From contig CM060915.1 of assembly GCA_030737875.1 (NCBI GenBank), forward strand, positions 627,070,786 to 627,134,785: a stretch of 64,000 nucleotides of DNA. Direction: 5' to 3'. The notes beneath the pieces are model-generated. The model did no database searches. It had not been told where the DNA came from and saw only the letters and a list, made by a program, of their open reading frames with translations. Below, in pieces: positions 57,680 through 64,000 of the stretch; within the stretch, counting starts at the first letter, position 1; each line of letters begins with the position of its first letter. The translations under genes were made by a program, and so were the position numbers. This DNA comes from Allium sativum (taxonomy: Eukaryota > Streptophyta > Magnoliopsida > Asparagales > Amaryllidaceae).

Positions 57680-58495
57680 GTGCTTAATTGGAAAAAATGT
57701 CACTTTATGGTAAAAAGGGGCATAGTTCTAAGTCATGTTGTTTCAAAAGATGGCCTTGAAGTCGATAAATCCAAAATCAATTTGATTGCTAATCTACCTC
57801 CTCCTAAGTCTGTTAAGGATGTTCGTTCATTTCTTGGCCATGCGGAATTCTACAGAAGATTCATTAAGGACTTCTCGAAAATTTCAAAACCTCTCTCGAA
57901 CTTACTTTCCAAAGACGTCAATTTTGAATTTTCCAATGATTGCAAAACATCATTCGAGACTCTTAAGTCAATCTTGACCACAACTCCCATCATTCAACCC
58001 CCTGATTGGACTCAACCCTTCGTACTTATGTGTGACACTTCTGATTTTGCAATTGGAGCCATCTTAGGTTAGCGAATCGATAAACTCCCTCGAGTCATTT
58101 ATTATGCTAGCAAAACCTTAAGCGAGGCTGAATTGAATTACTCAACTACTGAAAAGGAATTTTTGGCAGTTGTCTTCGCTCTTGAGAAATTCAGACCATA
58201 TCTCGTAGGATCCAAAGTCATAGTTTACATTGACTATGCCGCCTTACGATATTTTCTTTCTAAAAAGGATGCCAAGTCCTTCTTGATTCGTTGGATCCAT
58301 CTTCTTCAAGACTTTGACATAGAAATACGAGACAAAAAGGGTTCTGAGAATGTTGTAGCAGATCTTCTCTCTCGATTTGTGCACGAAAATGTTGATGATA
58401 CCCAAATCAATGACTATTTTCCCGATAAACAAATCCTTTCAATCTCTAACACCCCTTGGTACGCCGAAATCATGAATTATCTTGTCACGCAATAA
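57680..58495 (+). pseudogene. RT connection and RNase H of the Athila-like element
   Basis: The frame 57680-58072 has HVVSKDGLEVDKSKI, FLGHAEFYRRFIKDFS and MCDTSDFAIGAILG, the start of RNase H with its first aspartate. A TAG stop at 58070-58072 breaks it, and the protein goes on in the same frame: [30 protein letters not shown] and [12 protein letters not shown], with catalytic E and D positions kept. Stop at 58493. Confidence 0.9.
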
Positions 58496-59386
58496 ACACC
58501 CGCTGAATGGTCAAAATAAGATAGACAAAATTTTCTCTCTAAAGTTCGAAACTTCTATTGGGACGACCCATATCTTTTCAAATATTGTCTAGAGCAAATC
58601 ATTCGAAGGTGTGTACCCGATCACAAACACCAAAGTATTCTCTCTTTCTCGCATGACCTTGCTTGTGGTGGTCATTTTGGAGCAAGGAAAGCTACTGCAA
58701 AAGTATTGCAAAGCGTTTTTATTGGCCCATACTTTTCCGTGACGCTTTCGAATTTTGCTCTAAATGCGATCAATGTCAAAGAACGGGTCGAATAACTAAG
58801 CGAAACATGATGCCTCTCAACCCCATTTTAGTGATTGAGTTATTCGATGTTTGGTGCATCGATTTCATGGGACCATTCCCTAACTCATTCAGGAATCTTT
58901 ACATCTTGCTTGCGGTAGACTATGTCTCAAAATGGGTTGATGCCATCCCGATCAAAACCAACAATAACAAGGTTGTTATCAAATTCCTCAAAGAAAACAT
59001 CTTTTCATGCTTTGGCACACCTCGAGCTATCATTAGCGATAATGGCACTCACTTTTGTAATCGTGCTTTTGAGTCCTTGCTTTACAAATACTCAATCACA
59101 CACAAGCTGCCGACCTCTTACCATCCATAAACTAGTGGGCAAGTAGAAGTTTCCGATAGACAAATCAAAAAAATCCTTGACAAAACCGTGAATTCTAATA
59201 AAAATGATGGGTCCTTAAAACTGATTGATGCACTTTGGGCATTTCGCACTGCTTACAAAACCAATCTAGGGATGTCACCATATCGGTTAGTCTTTGGAAA
59301 AGCCTGTCACTTACCTCTTGAGTTGGAGCACCGTGCTCTTTGGGCAATTAAACTTTTAAATTTTGAATTAGAAAAGGCCGGGTCAT
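58496..59386 (+). pseudogene. Integrase of the Athila-like element, cut by LTR insertion
   Basis: The N-terminal part is in 58500-58690. After a frameshift near 58690 comes [13 protein letters not shown] (zinc-binding cysteines), [10 protein letters not shown] (first D), [15 protein letters not shown] (second D), a TAA stop at 59128-59130, and [11 protein letters not shown] (E). The C-terminal part [20 protein letters not shown], then [13 protein letters not shown], ends where the minus-strand LTR begins at 59387. Confidence 0.92.
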
Positions 59387-61336
59387 TGAAATGACCCAAA
59401 CTTCCCCGTAAAGGAAAGTACGGATTGAATTGAGAACATGACTAATTAGAACACAAACACAAGAACATTTTATTTCTTATTACAAAAATTTACATCAGAG
59501 TACATGAATATAACAGAGTTTGAATAAATAATTTACATTGGAAAATATCAGAGATTTAAAATTACATAGCAGCGGAAAATAATACATAACACAACTGGAA
59601 GAAATACATGGATACAGAGCTTTCCGAATATCGCTTCAGCTGTAAACCAAGATCCTGCGAATATAATATCTGCAAAAAACAAAACTACTAGCTGTCCATG
59701 TGGAAAATATGGGCACCCAGAGTTTAGGTTAAAACACAAAACTTCAGGTCAGTCATAGGACTGGTGTGAGAACTAAAACAGTTATTAGCTTGATTTAAAG
59801 TTGGGTAAATCACGGACCACGCCGTATAACACGGAACGGGTTTACTCCACATGAATCTTAGTTTAAAATAAAACAACGCAATGCTTTTTGGAAAAAATGA
59901 AGCTATTATAAGACTCAGGTCCCATCACATAATGCAACGCAAGCCGGAGGATAGAGTTTTCCCTTTTAATAGCCAAATATGCTTGATGCGCGAAAATTCT
60001 TCATTTATTATTATTACTATAAGTGTATAGAGTAAAAACAACATCAAATATAAATGTATCAATCATAGACGACATGGGTACCATATATCATGTCGCCATA
60101 CTAGTTTTACAATCAAAACCGCATGATGTCATATTGGAAGTTGGATTTCCACCTATGAACCAAGGCAAGAGATAGTCCTTACCGAATTAGAGACAATCTA
60201 GCCCATGTCTCAGGATACAGTCGCAACTGCGCCAAAAAAGTGCCATGGTCGGTCATCCATCGATGATTAGTTATACCATAAACTATATGTTAGCCTGCCC
60301 AATAGGGCATAAAATAATCTGGTCAGTAATGTCGACAAGAATATCTATCGATATATATATCTGAGGCGCCTCTCTATCCATTAAGTAATAAGCAACATCC
60401 ACATGAGTAAAAAGTTTGGGCTCCATACCATGACATTACTCCTAGCTAGAAACTAACATATGTCCATTTCCCTGGGGTCCTTCTCCCGTTTCTGGTTCAT
60501 ACCGGGGTGTGAGGCTCGCGAAGTAACGCTATACACAAAGCTATGCCCAAATAAGCTGTGATTTGATCATCAACCACAAGGCTCTGCATTTCAACAAAAA
60601 CCTTGATCATTTGCATCTTAGCATGCAACATTTTCAGTCCATACTATTCCATTGATTTCTGCCAATATATAACCTCTAAGCTCGTACGTCTCAAAGAAGG
60701 GTGTTAAGCACGAGAATAAATTCTCCACCACCAAACAGATATATATTTAGCTAAGATCAATGAATACAGCATAAAGGAATACAACGACGTCAGACATACC
60801 ATCCATTTACAAGTCCGTTCTGGATCTGAACGAAACCGGAGGCACCTTATTCCTCGTCCTATATGTCCAATACAGGAGAGAGGTCCTCGCATATCTATCG
60901 ATCTCCAAGTATGTTTGGACGATCACCACTTATTACCTTGTCTTGGGTGTATGGCCCAATCAAAACATCAGTAATCACCCAAATGATGTGAAGAACTCCG
61001 GTCTTCAACCACCGTCTTCATCTTCGACTCTTGATCGTTGTATTAATTATTCAGAATCGGTTAAACTCGGTCTTTCTGAATTACTCGCGTATTTTATAAT
61101 CAAGTGCTATAAAAACAATTATACACCTAATTCCAATTCAGAATATTCTTTCAATAAAATATTCACATTATTAGGGAAAGGTTCTTATTAATTTTATCAA
61201 AGATAAATTCTTTTAAATTTATTCTTTAATCTTCCTGAAATTAACAAGATACATTAAAACACCAATTTGGTTTTAATCTCCAAATATCATTACTTAATTA
61301 TTGTTCAAATTTAAGAAATTAATCTTATCTTTAACT

Positions 61337-61914
61337 GGGTTAAAGAACCAATATCATTAAAACACAGTTCACGACAAAACCTAATTCATCTTCCATGAAC
61401 TATGGAATCTTCACAGAAATCATATCAATATATAATCGATATAAATTTCCGTATCAGACTAATAATATAAATGGAATAACGGCAAGGCCTTTAAAATTCC
61501 ATATATAGTAACAGTCTTCATTCACAGAAGCTCATCTCGATTATTACCAAATTGGATTCCATTCAATTCCAATTTAATATATTAAATTGGAAAATTACTT
61601 TGGAAAAATTCTCATTTAAATCTTAATAAAAGATTTAAAAATTCCATGTAAATCTTAATAAAAGATTTATAAATTCCATTTAAATCTTAATAAAAGATTT
61701 ATAACTTCCAAATTATATTTTCACTGTTAATTGGGATCAAAGAACAGATGTCGTTTAAAACATAGCTCACGATAAACCCACAATCAACTTTCATTTCAAT
61801 TCTGATTAAACATTAATTAATTAGTAAACTTTTCTAAATCTTAATTAAAAGATTAATTCTTTTCAGATGGGGTTTAAGAACAGTGTTATTTAAGACACCA
61901 TTCACAACAAACCC
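61337..61914 (-). repeat. Three-hairpin module in LTR D
   Basis: Units 61337-61381, 61733-61779 and 61870-61914, inverted counterparts of the units at 4422-4673. End arms such as GGGTTTA/AAACCC are kept in at least two of them, although the spacers are much longer. Confidence 0.65.
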
Positions 61915-62739
61915 AAAATCCAATTTATTATATTTAATTCCAAATAAATATTAATTAATTGGAAAACTCCATTAAATCTTAATTAAAGATTTATTCTAGT
62001 TAATAACTAGTTCATTTCGATAAAAATATATTTTTTCTTTTAAAATATGGATTTTTTCATTCAAATTCTTTCCAAATCATTTATTATGATTTCACACAGT
62101 TTTTTCCATATTTTTAATAAATTTATTAAGGCCCGTACAGTCGGTTTCCAATAACGACCACCGAATTGCATCCGTAGCGACCTTTTTCAAATTTGATTTG
62201 GACATAATTCCAAACACAACATTTAGATTTCATACCTCTTATATTCATTGGAAAGCTCTTTTCGATACGAACACGACGGTTCCGTTATTAGTAGAATCCG
62301 ACGGTCGGATCTTCCGTTACGCCAATTTGAAGTTAATGGTCGAAATTCGCGAACGGTCGCTGCGCGGCGCGTTCTATTCAGGCCATTAAATAAATATATA
62401 TATATTATATTTCGTCGATTTCCAGTTAAAACGTATTATAAAATATTTATAATTTCATTTTAAAACGATTCCAACTTCATTTTCAGTTTTAAATCAAAAA
62501 TGAATATTCTATATCTTTATCATGTTACTATGATAATATTATATTTTGAAAACTCCTTTATTCAATATTCATTATAAAATAAATAAAATCGAACGATAAA
62601 CCCGTTTGGGTTTCAATGGCGTTTCTATACTTGATCTGGCTTCATATTTTTATATTTTTATGTCCATCTAAAGGCGGATATCGAAATCATGATTTTATTC
62701 TACACTGACAATTATTTTAAAATATTTGTTATTTTAAGA

Positions 62740-63000
62740 TATTCTTTACTTAAAAATATTATTTATTTAAAATATTCTTTACATTAAAATGTTCTGTTAC
62801 ATTAAAATGGTTCTTTACATTAAAATGGTTTTTTTACATGAAAATGATTCTTTTACATTAAAGTGATTTAATGATTCTTTTACATTGTTTATATTAAAAG
62901 TGTTCTTTTACATTATTTATATTAAAATGTTCTTTTACATTATTTACATTAAAAATGTTCTTTTACATTATTTATATCAAAAATGTTCTTTTTAATAATA
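62740..63000 (-). repeat. TTCTTTTACATTA-type tandem repeats in LTR D
   Basis: About ten imperfect units of TTCTTTTACATTAxxxTATATTAAAA with a period near 17-30 bases. No coding potential. Confidence 0.75.
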
Positions 63001-63072
63001 ATTCTAAATGTACATTAAAATTATCAATTTAATGTTTCACCCAATATTTTTAAAACATGTCTAAATTTGTGA

Positions 63073-63077
<5 letters not shown>

Positions 63078-63135
<58 letters not shown>
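63078..63135. repeat. (TA)n(TG)n(TGTA)n microsatellite
   Basis: An alternating TA run passes into TG and then GTAT repeats. Confidence 0.9.
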
Positions 63136-63137
<2 letters not shown>

Positions 63138-63157
63138 ATATGTATACACAACAAAAG

Positions 63158-63780
63158 TAAATTTTTATTGTAAAACCATTTTCAACAATTCCTATGTTCA
63201 TAAATACGATAAAAAGATAATTTTTATTGTAAATCAAATTTTAATCATTAACATGTTTCTACATACAATAAAAAGACTAATTTTATTGTAAATCATATTA
63301 TTATAATTTTATGTTGCTACTTTGACAATAAAAAGAACATTTTTATTGTTAATCAAAATATGACAATAAACATGTTTCTAAATGACAATAAAAAGATAAA
63401 TATCATTGTTAATCAAAATATGACAATAAACATGTTTCTAAACGATAATAAAAAGATTAATTTTATTTTTAATCAAAATATGACAATAGACATGTTTCTA
63501 AATGACAATAAAAAGGTTTATTTTATTGTTAATCAAAATACAATAATAGATATGTTTCTAAACGACAATAAAAAGATGTGCTTTAATTGTAAATCATTTT
63601 ATGTTCCTAAATGATAATAAAAAGATGAACTTTAATTGTAAATCATTTAATGTTCCTAAATGACAATAAAAAGATGAAATTTAATTGTAAATCATTTTAT
63701 GTTCCTAAATGAAAATAAAAAGATGAACTTTAATTATAAATCATTTTATGTTCCTAAATGACAATAAAAAGATGAACTTT
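63158..63780 (-). repeat. AT-rich hairpin array in LTR D, about 12 units
   Basis: Units contain ACAATAAAAA-(3-6)-TTTTATTGT-like inverted arms. Between 63361 and 63600 the period is exactly 60 bases (starts 63361, 63421, 63481, 63541), then about 50 bases. The 84-codon frame 63360-63614 shows 20-residue repeats only because of this period. The position in the LTR corresponds to the 31-base array of element 1. Confidence 0.8.
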
Positions 63781-64000
63781 ACATATTATTATAATATCAT
63801 AATAATAATCTTTTTCAAAAGGTCTAATTTTGAAATCTAATCTTTTGATAAAATTGATTAAAACATCCGCTCAAGTAAAAATGACGCAAATCTACTTAAT
63901 CGGATTCATTCACTTAATTATTTTCAAAAACCATGTTTTGATTCTTTAACTGAATATAATATAAAAAAAACATTCATATAATCCTAAATTGGAATGAGAC
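63781..64000 (-). other. LTR D continuation to the window end
   Basis: AT-rich sequence without a recognisable boundary; the LTR start TGTAACAACC is not reached. Confidence 0.5.

Larger units (their letters stand above)
37523..59386 (+). mobile_element. Athila-like Ty3/gypsy element, 3' end cut by a later insertion
   Basis: The element has a 5' LTR (37523-38337), an Athila-type primer site (38344), a leader (38362-38533 plus 48549-50885), gag (50886-51193 plus 54660 on), protease, RT, RNase H and integrase up to 59386. It is interrupted by element 3, by a solo LTR and by the minus-strand LTR at 59387. The stretch reads continuously across each precise insertion, which confirms the nesting. 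Its 3' LTR is not in the window. Confidence 0.88.
59387..64000 (-). mobile_element. LTR D: minus-strand LTR of an element 1-related retrotransposon, incomplete
   Basis: Read on the minus strand it ends GGGTCATTTCA at 59387 and matches the 3' two thirds of element 1 LTRs: the CAGTCAT...GTGAGAACTAAAAC block (59745-59778), the TCAGGATCC-like stretch (59650), the three-hairpin module (61337-61914) and the GGCCATT/GCGCGGCGCG stretch near 62355-62388. The start of the LTR and any internal part lie beyond the window, so it may be solo or part of a full element. It is inserted in the Athila-like integrase gene. The five bases before it are GTCAT. Confidence 0.85.

Noticed and set aside
63360..63614. 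84-codon frame with 20-residue repeats
   Set aside because: It reflects the exact 60-base AT-rich tandem repeat of LTR D, and the frame dissolves where the period changes to 50.

Overview
The window is a heterochromatin-like block of a plant nuclear genome, built almost entirely of nested transposable elements. I see no host protein-coding gene, rRNA, convincing tRNA gene or CRISPR array. The plant assignment rests on the element types: a CACTA (En/Spm) DNA transposon with a TNP2-type transposase, chromodomain-bearing Ty3/gypsy elements primed by initiator tRNA-Met, and an Athila-like Ty3/gypsy element with the typical TGGCGC...GTTGCCGGGGA primer site. The DNA is AT-rich, the coding remnants carry many stops and frameshifts, and five-base target-site duplications are still intact around four retroelement insertions.

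Layout. (1) 1-18637: a minus-strand CACTA element. A broken TNP2 gene lies at its left edge, and subterminal inverted repeats plus a TAGTG end lie at its right. It is split by element 1 (1243-14837, plus strand, duplication GCTAG), which has giant LTRs of 5.65 and 6.90 kb around only 1.04 kb of internal DNA without gag or pol. (2) 18969-19695 and 34579-37522: two parts of an older LTR ('LTR X'). It is split by element 2 (19696-34573, minus strand, duplication TTTCC), a full-length but decayed chromovirus with about 4.6 kb LTRs and recognisable gag, protease, RT, RNase H, integrase and chromodomain. Element 2 has nearly the same 3' internal end and LTR start as element 1, so element 1 looks like a non-autonomous partner of that family. 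(3) 37523-59386: an Athila-like element (plus strand) with a short 5' LTR, primer site, long leader, gag, protease, RT, RNase H and integrase. It received three insertions: element 3 (38534-48543, duplication GATTT), a solo LTR of the same family as element 3 (51194-54654, duplication GAAAA), and a minus-strand LTR related to element 1 (59387 to the window end) that cuts the integrase gene.

The retrotransposition genes explain only a small part of the DNA; most of it is LTR. The LTRs carry the most unusual content. In the element 3 family (three copies here) each LTR has, in order: a variable array of GTCGAC palindromes (3, 6 and 9 copies), a TATA box, a leader of about 200 bases ending at a consensus GTAAGT 5' splice site, two 51-base hairpins with paired-base changes between copies, an array of hairpins with GGTTAAGT/ACTTAACC arms including one unit where both arms changed together, and then a polypyrimidine tract with a CAG acceptor close to the LTR end. 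This suggests an intron of 2.3-2.9 kb inside the LTR, filled with structured RNA. Elements 1 and 2 and the LTR at 59387 show a parallel design with AT-rich hairpin arrays. All of this is read by eye; splicing and structure need RNA data and covariation analysis.
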